Source of the DNA: Onishia taeanensis
GTDB lineage: Bacteria; Pseudomonadota; Gammaproteobacteria; Pseudomonadales; Halomonadaceae
Assembly (NCBI RefSeq): GCF_013349955.1
Contig: NZ_JABVXC010000004.1
Location: 1 to 58,935 of the forward strand
Length of the DNA: 58,935 bases
Reading direction: 5' to 3'
Shown: one piece after another, positions 18,544 to 27,070 of the stretch
How the letters are laid out: each line of letters begins with the position of its first letter
How positions within the stretch are numbered: position 1 is the stretch's first letter
The notes under the pieces: generated by a model
Told to the model about the DNA's origin: nothing
The model's input: only the letters and a program-made list of their open reading frames with translations
Database searches by the model: none
Translations under genes and position numbers: made by a program

Positions 18544-20457
18544 ATGAGCCGCTATCACGACACCTATCGTCATGCCATCGATCGCCCCGAGTCTTTCTGG
18601 GCCGAGCAGTCCCGCCGCATACCCTGGATCACGCCGCCCAAGACGATTCTCGACTATGACGAGCATGGGCATGCGCGCTGGTTTGTCGATGGCGAGATGA
18701 ACACCTGTCATGCCGCTCTGGATTATCATGTCGAGCAGGGCAGGGGACAGCAGGCTGCTGTGCTGTGGGATTCTCCCGTCACCGGACAGCGTAGACGCCT
18801 GAGCTATCGCGAGCTGCGCGATGAGGTAGCGGTATTTGCTGGCGCGCTAGCCGGGTTAGGCGTCGGCAAGGGGGATCGGGTGGTCATTTATATGCCTATG
18901 GTCCCCGAAGCCCTGGTCGCGATGTATGCCTGCGCACGGTTGGGCGCCATTCATTCAGTGGTGTTTGGCGGCTTCGCCCCGCACGAGCTTGCCATGCGCA
19001 TCGACGATGCCGAGCCCAAGGTCATCATCGCCGCCTCCTGCGGAATCGAGGTCGACCGGGTCATCCCTTACAAGCCAATGCTCGATGAAGCGCTGGCGCA
19101 AATCCGCTATCAGCCCGAAGGTTGCGTAATTCTGCAACGAGATCAGACCGTTGCAGAGCTGGGGGCTCGGGACCATGACTGGGCGTCACTGGTGGCTCGG
19201 GCTGAGCCAGCCGATTGCGTGCCGGTTAAAGCGACCGATCCGTTGTATATACTTTACACATCTGGCACTACCGGCAAACCCAAGGGAGTGGTGCGCGATA
19301 ATGGCGGCCACGCCGTTGCTCTTCATTATTCCATGGATGTCATCTACGACATGGCGCCTGGCGAAGTATTCTTTTCGGCCTCGGACGTTGGCTGGGTGGT
19401 GGGGCACTCCTACATCGTTTATGCGCCGCTGCTGCGCGGCTGTACCACCGTGGTTTATGAAGGCAAGCCGGTGCGAACCCCGGATGCCGGTGCCTTCTGG
19501 CGTGTGATCGCCGAATACGGTGTAAAGACATTCTTCACTGCGCCAACGGCCTTTCGTGCCATCAAGAAAGAGGACCCGGACGCTAAATGGCTCGAGAAAT
19601 ACGATATCTCCTGCCTCAAATCGCTATTCCTTGCCGGTGAGCGCCTCGACCCGCCGACGTACCATTGGCTGAATGACCTGTTGAAGATTCCCGTCATCGA
19701 CCACTGGTGGCAGACCGAGACTGGTTGGCCGATTGCCTCCAACCTTCAGGGGTTGGCGCCCATGCCTAGCAAGGCAGGCTCGGCGACCTTCCCGGTACCC
19801 GGCTTCAACGTGCAGGTGCTGGGGCGCGATGGTGAGCCAGTCGCGGCGGGGCAAGAGGGCAGCGTAGTCATTCGTGAGCCGATGCCGCCGGGCTGTTTGG
19901 TGGGCATATGGGGCGACCCGGCTCGCTTTCAGCATGCCTATATGTCGGCCTTCCCGGGCTGTTACCTGACCGGTGATGGTGGCCACTTCGATGAGGATGG
20001 GTATCTGTTCATCATGGGGCGCACCGATGACGTCATCAATGTGGCGGGCCATCGGCTTTCCACTGGCGAGATGGAAGAAGTGCTCGGTGGTCATCCGGCG
20101 GTGGCCGAGTGCGCGGTGATCGGCATTCACGATGCCCTCAAGGGGCAGGTGCCGGTCGGCCTGGTGATTCCCAAGGACGGTTTCGACGGCGATGAGCCAG
20201 CTCTCGAGGAGGCGTTGATCGCGCTAGTGCGAGAGCGAATCGGCGCCATTGCCAGTCTCAAGCAGGTGCTGGTGGTCAACCGCCTGCCCAAGACCCGTTC
20301 GGGCAAGATACTGCGCAAGCTGTTGCGCACCATCGCCGACGGTAAGGAGTTCTCGATTCCTTCCACCATTGATGATCCCACCAGCCTCCAGGAAGTGCAT
20401 GACCTGATGTGTGACCGTGATCTAGGGCTGGCGGCTCAGGCCAAGCCCCAGGACTGA
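18544..20457 (+). CDS. prpE: Propionate-CoA ligase
   Basis: The enzyme activates propionate (and other short acyl groups) to acyl-CoA via an acyl-adenylate. It has 637 aa from the ATG preceded by AAGGTG. It belongs to the acetyl-CoA synthetase group: the phosphate loop YTSGTTGKPKGVVRDNGGHA lies near residue 237, GWVVGHSYIVYAPLLRGCTT near residue 286, DHWWQTETGWP near residue 384, and the acetylatable Lys in LPKTRSGKILRK near residue 584. The RDNGGHAVAL segment after the loop is PrpE-like rather than Acs-like. No methylcitrate-cycle genes are adjacent. A strong terminator follows. Confidence 0.92.
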   Translation: MSRYHDTYRHAIDRPESFWAEQSRRIPWITPPKTILDYDEHGHARWFVDGEMNTCHAALDYHVEQGRGQQAAVLWDSPVTGQRRRLSYRELRDEVAVFAGALAGLGVGKGDRVVIYMPMVPEALVAMYACARLGAIHSVVFGGFAPHELAMRIDDAEPKVIIAASCGIEVDRVIPYKPMLDEALAQIRYQPEGCVILQRDQTVAELGARDHDWASLVARAEPADCVPVKATDPLYILYTSGTTGKPKGVVRDNGGHAVALHYSMDVIYDMAPGEVFFSASDVGWVVGHSYIVYAPLLRGCTTVVYEGKPVRTPDAGAFWRVIAEYGVKTFFTAPTAFRAIKKEDPDAKWLEKYDISCLKSLFLAGERLDPPTYHWLNDLLKIPVIDHWWQTETGWPIASNLQGLAPMPSKAGSATFPVPGFNVQVLGRDGEPVAAGQEGSVVIREPMPPGCLVGIWGDPARFQHAYMSAFPGCYLTGDGGHFDEDGYLFIMGRTDDVINVAGHRLSTGEMEEVLGGHPAVAECAVIGIHDALKGQVPVGLVIPKDGFDGDEPALEEALIALVRERIGAIASLKQVLVVNRLPKTRSGKILRKLLRTIADGKEFSIPSTIDDPTSLQEVHDLMCDRDLGLAAQAKPQD

Positions 20458-20510
20458 TCGTCATGTGAGGCGAATAGCCAAGCATGCGTAAGACGCATTG
20501 CCCAAGCAAG

Positions 20511-20538
20511 AGGCCGCCCTTCAGGGGGCGGCCTTTTT
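20511..20538 (+). terminator. Rho-independent terminator after prpE
   Basis: AGGCCGCCC pairs with GGGCGGCCT in a 9-bp GC-rich stem with a six-base loop, followed by TTTTT. It lies about 55 bases after the prpE stop. Confidence 0.9.
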
Positions 20539-20588
20539 GATGCCATGTCGGTAGGCGGGGGAGTCTTTAGCTATCCAACGAGTTCGTA

Positions 20589-22193
20589 TCAGCTCGTCGC
20601 CTTATCCCGTCGATGATTCAGACGGCGCTGGTGTTGCCAGGCCACGGCAAGTGTCAAGGTGGCCAGTGTCACGCTCAGCGCCAGGAGGTTCGTGCCGCCA
20701 AGGCCCAGCGTCAGGTAGCCGGCGAGGGTGGATAGCGCGCCCAGGCCGGCATAGGGTAGCTGGGTGAGTACGTGATCGATGTGATGGCAGGCGGCGCCGG
20801 TGGAGGAAAGGATGGTGGTGTCGGAGATCGGCGAGCAGTGATCGCCGAAAACGGCGCCTGCCAGCACCGCCCCCATCATTGGTAGCAGCATGGCGAGGTC
20901 CGTGGCGGCGGCCATGTCGCCAGCGATGGGCAGCATGATGCCGAAGGTGCCCCAACTGGTGCCGGTGGCGAACGCCATGATACCGGCCAGCGCGAATAAC
21001 AGCATCGGCAGCCATTGAGCGGCAAGAATTCCTTCGACGAGGCTTGCCAGATAAGCCCCCGTGCCCAGGTCCGAGATGATGCCGGTCAATAGCCAGGCGA
21101 GTACCAGGGTGTACACCGCCGGCAACATGCTGTGCACGCCGTGCAGTAGGGCCTGTCCCGTGTGACGGCGCACCGTCGAGCGAGGCCACAACATACCGAG
21201 GGTGGCGAGCAGGGCCACGGCGCCGCCGACCAGCAGCGATCGGGCGACGTCGGTCTGCTCGAAAGCGCCTAGCAGGCTGAAGGCGAGGCCAGCGGCATCG
21301 AGCGCCGCTGCCCCGGTGTAGAAGATCATCGCCACGGTGGCCGCCACCAGAATCAGGATCGGTAGCAGCAGGTCGCGAGTGCGGCCGCCTTGCGCCTCTT
21401 CGATGGTCAGGTTGCCGGGCGGTTCGCCGCGAGAGGCGTCGAACACCTGCCCTTGGCGTGCCATGTCGGCATGGCGGCGCATGGCACCGATATCCAGATC
21501 CAGCCAGGCGCTGAGCAGCACCAGCACCAAGGCACTGATGGCATAGAAATTCAGCGCCGAAATTTCCACAAAGGCCTGCAGTGCCGTGATGTCGGTGACC
21601 GCATGGGCGGTGAGCACACCGCCGATCAGGCTGATGATGTAAGCGCCCCAGCTGGAGATCGGGGTGATCACGCACACCGGCGCAGCAGTGGAATCGATCA
21701 GGTAGGCCAACTTGGCGCGAGAGATACCCTGGCGGTCGGTCAGCGGGCGGCTGATGTTGCCCACCGCCAGGCTATTGAAGTAGTCATCAATGAAAATGAC
21801 CGCTCCCAGCACGACCGTGGTGACCTGAGCGCCGCGGCGAGTCTTGACGTGTTCACGGGCCCATTCACCAAAGGCTCTGGTGCCGCCAGATAGGGTAACC
21901 AATGCCACCATGGCGCCCAGTAGCAGCAGGAAAGCAAGGATGGAAAGGTTCCAGATGTTGGCGGTGCCCAGGTCAGCGGCACCGCTCTCGGGCAGCGTCC
22001 AGAACACGCCGACCAGTCGTCTGGCCAGGCTTTCAAGGGTCGCTAGCGGCTGGAAGTCATTGAGCAGCAGGGCGCCGACCAGGCTGCCCATCGTCAGCGA
22101 AAGCAGTACGCGACGGGTGATCACTGCCATGCCGATGGCGACCAGTGGTGCCAGCAAGGACAGATACGAGGTGGCGTGTGAGGTCAGTTCCAT
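20589..22193 (-). CDS. NhaC-family Na+/H+ antiporter
   Basis: This polytopic protein of about 534 residues has eleven or more hydrophobic helices. It carries NhaC-family motifs: TRRVLLSLTMGSLVGALLL near the N-terminus, TVVLGAVIFIDDYFNSLAVGNISRPLTD, IDSTAAPVCVITPISSWGAYI, GTSWGTFGIMLPIAGDMA, and VFGDHCSPISDTTILSSTGA. The Asp-rich helix FIDDYFN and GDHCSPISDT are the conserved ion-site regions. It likely exports Na+ in exchange for H+, or exchanges Na+-coupled metabolites; some family members exchange malate or lysine. The start is uncertain: the chosen ATG has no clear Shine-Dalgarno sequence, and a frame 22 codons longer exists. Confidence 0.88.
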   Translation of the reverse strand: MELTSHATSYLSLLAPLVAIGMAVITRRVLLSLTMGSLVGALLLNDFQPLATLESLARRLVGVFWTLPESGAADLGTANIWNLSILAFLLLLGAMVALVTLSGGTRAFGEWAREHVKTRRGAQVTTVVLGAVIFIDDYFNSLAVGNISRPLTDRQGISRAKLAYLIDSTAAPVCVITPISSWGAYIISLIGGVLTAHAVTDITALQAFVEISALNFYAISALVLVLLSAWLDLDIGAMRRHADMARQGQVFDASRGEPPGNLTIEEAQGGRTRDLLLPILILVAATVAMIFYTGAAALDAAGLAFSLLGAFEQTDVARSLLVGGAVALLATLGMLWPRSTVRRHTGQALLHGVHSMLPAVYTLVLAWLLTGIISDLGTGAYLASLVEGILAAQWLPMLLFALAGIMAFATGTSWGTFGIMLPIAGDMAAATDLAMLLPMMGAVLAGAVFGDHCSPISDTTILSSTGAACHHIDHVLTQLPYAGLGALSTLAGYLTLGLGGTNLLALSVTLATLTLAVAWQHQRRLNHRRDKATS

Positions 22194-22451
22194 GATGATT
22201 GATATCGTGTCGGGCGCAGGGCGCGATTTTTTATAGGAAAGAGTGATGCCGCAGGGCACTGGGGCGCGGATTATGCCCGAGTGGCGGGGTAGGAGAAAGA
22301 CACGAAGGTTGCCGCAGAAAAAAATAGGGCGGATGAGTGAAAGCCTGGTAGATGGGTGACAGGAAACCTCCTTTCATGGAGATACTTGCGCATGAATCCA
22401 TTCTATGAAGAATGGCGGGCACCAACATGACACAGGGTGCCCAGCGTTACC

Positions 22452-23948
22452 ATGGATGTTTCATTCTCTGATTTCTTTACCCAGCTGGTCAGCGCCGGCA
22501 ATGGCCTGATCTGGGGCAGTGTGCTGATCTATCTATTGATCGGTGCCGGTCTGCTGTTCACCATCATGACGGGCGGGGTTCAGTTCCGTTATTTCGGCCA
22601 CATGTTCAAGCTGCTCAGGCGCTCTCGGGAAGGCGGTGAGGGCATCTCTTCCTTCCAGGCCCTGTCGACCAGCCTGGCCGCTCGCGTGGGTACCGGCAAC
22701 CTGGCCGGTGTGGCGGTCGCGATCTACTTCGGTGGTCCCGGTGCTGTCTTCTGGATGTGGATGACGGCCATCGTCGGCATGTCGACCAGTTTCGTCGAGT
22801 CGACCCTGGCACAGGCCTATAAAGTCAATCACGGCGACCAGACGTTCCGCGGTGGTCCGGCCTACTATATTGAGCGTGGCCTCGGCTCCCGCTGGCTGGC
22901 TACGGTCTTCTCGGTGTGTCTGATCATCGCCTTCGGCCTTGCCTTCAACAGTGTGCAGGCCAACTCCATTGCACTTGCCATGGAGCAGGCCTTTGAAGTG
23001 CCGACCTGGATCGTGGGCGTGGCCCTGCTAGTGGTCGTCACGCCGATCATTTTCGGTGGCCTGAAATCGATCGCCAAGGTCGCCGAGCTGATCGTGCCGC
23101 TGATGGCGGTGCTGTATCTCGCCCTGGCGCTGGTGGTGGTGGCGATGAATGCCTCCGAGCTGCCGGGTGCGATCATGACCATCCTGCGCAGTGCCTTCGG
23201 CATCGAGCAAGCGGCCGGCGGCGCCATGGGCTATGCCGTGGCACAGGCCATGATACAGGGTATCAAGCGCGGCCTGTTCTCCAATGAGGCGGGTATGGGC
23301 TCGGCGCCCAATGCCGCTGCGACCGCTAGTACGACACCGAACCACCCGGCGGCCCAGGGCTTCATCCAGATGCTGGGTGTCTTCCTCGATACCCTGGTGA
23401 TCTGCACTGCGACCGCGGCGATCATCATCATCTCTGGCCCGATGATGGACAGCGGTGATTCACCTAACGGCATTCAGCTCACCCAGATGGCGCTGTCTTC
23501 TCATGTGGGCGACTGGGGCGGCATGTTCATCGCCGTGGCCATTTTGCTGTTCGCCTTTACCTCGGTGATTGCCAACTACTCCTATGGTGAGAGCAATATC
23601 GAGTATCTGGCCGGTCCGCGCCGCGCACGTGCTGCGGTTTTCATTTACCGCCTGGCGGTGTTGGCCATGGTGATGATCGGCTCGGTGAGTAGCCTGAAGG
23701 CCATCTGGGGCTTCGCCGACCTGTCGATGGGTATGATGGCGCTGATCAACCTGGTGGCGATTCTGCTGTTGTCGCCGTTGGCCGTGGCGCTGTTCAAGGA
23801 TTATGACCGCCAAATGCGCGCTGGCGTGGAGCCGGTCTTCGATCCGCGCCGCTTCCCCAAGCTTGCTGGCAAGGTCGATCCCAAAGCCTGGCCCGAGCGC
23901 GATGCCTCGACCACGACCAAGAGCAACAAGCCTGCCCAGGCGCGCTAA
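22452..23948 (+). CDS. Sodium:alanine symporter (AGCS family)
   Basis: The inner-membrane transporter has about 498 residues and takes up alanine, glycine or glutamine with Na+. Family motifs are LIYLLIGAGLLFTIMTGGVQFR, FQALSTSLAARVGTGNLAGVAVAIYFGGPGAVFWMW (near residues 65-100), FVESTLAQAYKV, and the signature IKRGLFSNEAGMGSAPNAAATA near residue 275. NYSYGESNIEYL follows near residue 380. A GTG start five codons upstream (22437) is equally possible; neither has a strong ribosome binding site. It lies divergent from the NhaC-type gene, so two Na+-dependent systems share one intergenic region, in keeping with a halophile. Confidence 0.92.
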   Translation: MDVSFSDFFTQLVSAGNGLIWGSVLIYLLIGAGLLFTIMTGGVQFRYFGHMFKLLRRSREGGEGISSFQALSTSLAARVGTGNLAGVAVAIYFGGPGAVFWMWMTAIVGMSTSFVESTLAQAYKVNHGDQTFRGGPAYYIERGLGSRWLATVFSVCLIIAFGLAFNSVQANSIALAMEQAFEVPTWIVGVALLVVVTPIIFGGLKSIAKVAELIVPLMAVLYLALALVVVAMNASELPGAIMTILRSAFGIEQAAGGAMGYAVAQAMIQGIKRGLFSNEAGMGSAPNAAATASTTPNHPAAQGFIQMLGVFLDTLVICTATAAIIIISGPMMDSGDSPNGIQLTQMALSSHVGDWGGMFIAVAILLFAFTSVIANYSYGESNIEYLAGPRRARAAVFIYRLAVLAMVMIGSVSSLKAIWGFADLSMGMMALINLVAILLLSPLAVALFKDYDRQMRAGVEPVFDPRRFPKLAGKVDPKAWPERDASTTTKSNKPAQAR

Positions 23949-23994
23949 GCGCGTTTCACCCCTGCGGGTGAGCGGGTATAATGATCTTCACGAG

Positions 23995-24022
23995 GGGCGC
24001 CACGGCTTATGCCGTGGCGCCC
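23995..24022 (+). terminator. Perfect 12-bp stem-loop after the AGCS gene
   Basis: GGGCGCCACGGC-TTAT-GCCGTGGCGCCC is a perfect GC-rich hairpin with a four-base loop, followed by TGTGTTT. The weak T-run makes it a plausible terminator of the AGCS gene or an attenuating leader of the next gene. Confidence 0.6.
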
Positions 24023-24070
24023 TGTGTTTCGAGGGTTCCCTCACCCCTCCGTTTTCCAAAAAGGTGACCG

Positions 24071-24745
24071 ATGTTCACGTTGACCCCCGCCCAAGCCAGC
24101 CGCTGCATGGCCATTCTGGTGGCGTTTCATATTACGGTGATTGCCGCTAGCAACTATCTCGTTCAACTGCCTTTCACGCTGTTTGGGTTTCACACCACGT
24201 GGGGCGCGTTCAGTTTTCCGTTCATTTTTCTTGCCACTGATCTGACGGTGCGACTCTTTGGCAAGGGGCCGGCACGCATGATCATTGCCAGGGTGATGCT
24301 GCCGGCGCTGTTGGTGTCCTATGGCGTGTCGGTGATCTTTCCGCAAGGCAGCTTTGCTGGATTCGGGGCTCTGACGGAGTGGAACCTGTTCGTGGGGCGC
24401 ATTGCCCTGGCGAGTTTCATGGCCTATGTGCTGGGCCAGTTGATGGATATTCAGGTCTTCGACCGGTTGCGGCGCCTGCGTGCCTGGTGGGTCGCACCGG
24501 CGGTGTCGACGCTGTTTGGCAATCTGGCGGACACCTTTGCCTTTTTCTCGATCGCCTTTCATGAAAGCCCGGATGCCTTCATGGCTGCCAACTGGCCGGA
24601 AATTGCCTGGGTCGATTACAGCATCAAGCTCGGCATCAGCCTGTTGTTGTTCCTGCCGCTATACGGCCTGCTGCTTGGCTGGCTGAGTCGCCGTCTGGTG
24701 GCCTGGACGGGGCAGTGCGATCGCGACCCGGCAATGGCCAGGTGA
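24071..24745 (+). CDS. yhhQ: Queuosine precursor transporter YhhQ (VUT family)
   Basis: The 224-residue protein has six hydrophobic segments and belongs to the VUT/YhhQ family, which takes up 7-cyano-7-deazaguanine or the 7-aminomethyl base for queuosine synthesis. Family features are ASNYLVQLPF near residue 26, WGAFSFPFIFLATDLTVRLFGKGPAR (residues 44-69), and the helix FGNLADTFAFFSIAFH near residue 150. AAGGTGACCG precedes the ATG. No obvious preQ1 aptamer is visible in the leader, which instead contains a terminator-like hairpin. Confidence 0.85.
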   Translation: MFTLTPAQASRCMAILVAFHITVIAASNYLVQLPFTLFGFHTTWGAFSFPFIFLATDLTVRLFGKGPARMIIARVMLPALLVSYGVSVIFPQGSFAGFGALTEWNLFVGRIALASFMAYVLGQLMDIQVFDRLRRLRAWWVAPAVSTLFGNLADTFAFFSIAFHESPDAFMAANWPEIAWVDYSIKLGISLLLFLPLYGLLLGWLSRRLVAWTGQCDRDPAMAR

Positions 24746-24830
24746 CGCCTGGGACGGTTACCGGCCTGGGTTTATGTCTTTCACGGGCTTTCACTGACGT
24801 TTATCGTCCCGCATCGATAGAGGAGCTCTC

Positions 24831-25607
24831 ATGACAGCGGAACTGCATACCCTCGACAGCGGCGGAGAAGGCACGCCGCTGGTGGTCATTCACGGCCTGC
24901 TGGGCAGCGCCGATAACTGGCGTTCTCACGTCAAACAATGGCAGCGTCGCCACCGGGTGGTGGCGCTGGACCTGCGCAATCATGGTCGATCGCCGCACCT
25001 GGAAGGCATGGCCTACCAGGCCATGGCCGATGATGTGCTGGCGGCGCTGGATCGCTTGGAAATCACAAGCTGTCATCTGCTCGGGCACTCGATGGGGGGC
25101 AAGGTCGCCATGAGCCTGGCGCGGCTGGCGCCCGAGCGCGTTGCCTCGCTGATCATCGCCGATATCGCCCCGGTCACCTACGGCCACGGTCACGATGAGA
25201 TCTTCAAGGCATTGCGCTATGTCGAAGCCAATGAGCCGGCCAACCGTCGCGAGGTCGACGCCTTGATGGCCGAGCATATCGACGAAAAAGCGATTCGCCT
25301 GTTTCTGGCGACTAACCTGGAGCGTGACGAGGCGGGCGGCATGCGCTGGCGGATCGGGCTCGATCACATCGAGGCGGGGTATGAAGACATTCGTGGTGAG
25401 CCGGCCGGGCAGGGCGCCTTCGCAGGCCCGAGTCTGCTGCTGCGCGGCGGACGTTCGAATTACGTGACCGATGACCTAGTGCCGGCAGTTAAAGAAGTAT
25501 TGCCGTCAGCCCAGATTGCGACCCTGGATGCCGGTCACTGGTTGCATGCAGAGCAACCCATGGCCTTCCAGCGATCCGTGAGCGAGTTTATCGAATCGCT
25601 CGATTAG
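24831..25607 (+). CDS. ybfF: Alpha/beta hydrolase, YbfF-type esterase
   Basis: The 258-residue soluble hydrolase is related to E. coli YbfF, an esterase active on acyl-CoA and other esters. The oxyanion segment is VVIHGLLGSADNW (near residues 17-29). The nucleophile elbow is LLGHSMGGKVAMSLA with Ser near residue 88. The acidic residue probably lies in LLRGGRSNYVTDD, and the catalytic His in LDAGHWLHAEQPM near residue 237. GAGGAG precedes the ATG by five bases. The 3' end overlaps the convergent exonuclease gene by four bases. Confidence 0.88.
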   Translation: MTAELHTLDSGGEGTPLVVIHGLLGSADNWRSHVKQWQRRHRVVALDLRNHGRSPHLEGMAYQAMADDVLAALDRLEITSCHLLGHSMGGKVAMSLARLAPERVASLIIADIAPVTYGHGHDEIFKALRYVEANEPANRREVDALMAEHIDEKAIRLFLATNLERDEAGGMRWRIGLDHIEAGYEDIRGEPAGQGAFAGPSLLLRGGRSNYVTDDLVPAVKEVLPSAQIATLDAGHWLHAEQPMAFQRSVSEFIESLD

Positions 25608-27040
25608 TCCTCTCGAGTCTGGGGGGCATCGTCGCTGTCCAGCCGGTGAACCGTCAGCGGTGCATCGGCGTCGTCACCGTCCCTATGTTTATCGAGGGCG
25701 CGGCTGAGGATCTTGTAGGTGTCGATATCGAAGGCAACCGGCTGGTCGTCGAGCGCTGCTAACGAAGCGTCATCCAGGGCCTCGACGCTGCCCAGGTAGC
25801 ACCAATGATCCACCAGATGCCAAGCGAGCGTGTCCCCGGCATTGGTAGCGATGTTCTCGCCGATGGCGACTCGACCGGGCCAGGGCCAGTGCTGCACACG
25901 CAGCCGTTCCAGGGCCTCTCGAGCGCGAACGTCATGGACGTCTCTGGATTCTGCGCCGTGGCAGGCGCCGCGGCAGCGTCCCAGTTGGCTTGCAAAGCAG
26001 CGCCCGCGGCCTTTTTCCAATCCCAGCAGGCGCGGGCAGAGGCCATGATGTTCGGCGATTTGCTTGAGTGCTTGCCGTGCTTCTTTGGCGGCGCGAAATA
26101 GGCCGTACAACGGTACCTTCGGGTGCGTCGTGATGTCCTCGGCCGACACCAGCCTAGGCGCTTGCTCGTCTTGCGGCCATTGCCAGCCCATCAGCTTGCC
26201 TTGGCGACGCAGGCGACGATTCATGATGGGCAGTTGGGTCTTGATCAGCCGTGCTTCGAGAAGCTGGGCGCCCAGGTCGCCAGACGTCTCGTGCCACTCC
26301 AGATCCTGAATCTGCTGGGTGAGACGCATCTTGCGATCCTGACTCAGGTCATCATGGAAGTGTGACAACACCCGGGCACGCAGGTTAACGCTCTTGCCAA
26401 TATAGAGCGGCAAACGATTGTGCCCATAGAACAGATAGACGCCAGGGCGTTTAGGGACCTCCTGCAGCAAGCCGGGGTCGAGCTGGCTTGGCAGGCTCGG
26501 CAGGCGGCGCTGAGCGGCGATCAGCGAGGCGAAGTGATCGCCGTCTTCCCGTTGCTGCCAGTGCTGCCAAAGTGCCAGCAACGCTTCGGCATCGCCTTCG
26601 GCTCGGTGGCGCTGATGGCCGGTCAGACCGTGACGTTCGATCAAGGCATCCAGGTTGTGGTGTGGGTGCTCGGGTGCCAGGCGCCGGGACAGTTTGAGGG
26701 TGCACAGTGTGGGGGCGCGAAACGAGATATCCGCGCGGGCAAACTCGTTGCGTAGAAAGCCGTAGTCGAAGCGCATGTTATGCGCGACGAGCTCGGCACC
26801 ACCAAGAAAGTCGTGCAAGGCATCGGCCAACTCAGCAAAGCGTGGGGCATCTGCCACCATCGCATCCGAAATGCCGGTCAGACGCTGGATCTGGGCGGGA
26901 ATCGGTTGGCCCGGATTGACCAGCTGTACGAAGCGTTCTACCACCCTGCCGTCTTCAACTTTCAGGGCGGCGATCTCGGTGATTCTATCCCGAGTGGTGC
27001 GCGTCCCGGTGGTCTCCAGGTCCAGAAAAACCTTGGTCAT
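25604..27040 (-). CDS. DnaQ-like exonuclease fused to a GIY-YIG nuclease domain
   Basis: The 478-residue protein has two nuclease domains. Residues 1-165 are a DEDDh 3'-5' exonuclease: Exo I FLDLETTGT, Exo II VAHNMRFDYGFLRNEF, and Exo III HRAEGDAEALLALW. From about residue 205 a GIY-YIG endonuclease follows (PGVYLFYGHNRLPLYIGKSVNLRARVLSHF), as in UvrC and Cho. After that come a Cys-containing segment (CPRLLGLEKGRGRCFASQLGRCRGAC) matching the cysteine-rich region of UvrC/Cho, and a C-terminal unknown part. Known relatives are annotated as exonuclease/UvrC-like excision proteins. A role in nucleotide excision repair is inferred from the domains. It is convergent with ybfF. Confidence 0.88.
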   Translation of the reverse strand: MTKVFLDLETTGTRTTRDRITEIAALKVEDGRVVERFVQLVNPGQPIPAQIQRLTGISDAMVADAPRFAELADALHDFLGGAELVAHNMRFDYGFLRNEFARADISFRAPTLCTLKLSRRLAPEHPHHNLDALIERHGLTGHQRHRAEGDAEALLALWQHWQQREDGDHFASLIAAQRRLPSLPSQLDPGLLQEVPKRPGVYLFYGHNRLPLYIGKSVNLRARVLSHFHDDLSQDRKMRLTQQIQDLEWHETSGDLGAQLLEARLIKTQLPIMNRRLRRQGKLMGWQWPQDEQAPRLVSAEDITTHPKVPLYGLFRAAKEARQALKQIAEHHGLCPRLLGLEKGRGRCFASQLGRCRGACHGAESRDVHDVRAREALERLRVQHWPWPGRVAIGENIATNAGDTLAWHLVDHWCYLGSVEALDDASLAALDDQPVAFDIDTYKILSRALDKHRDGDDADAPLTVHRLDSDDAPQTRED

Positions 27041-27070
27041 GTGGTGCTGCCTGATGATAAAGGATGATAC

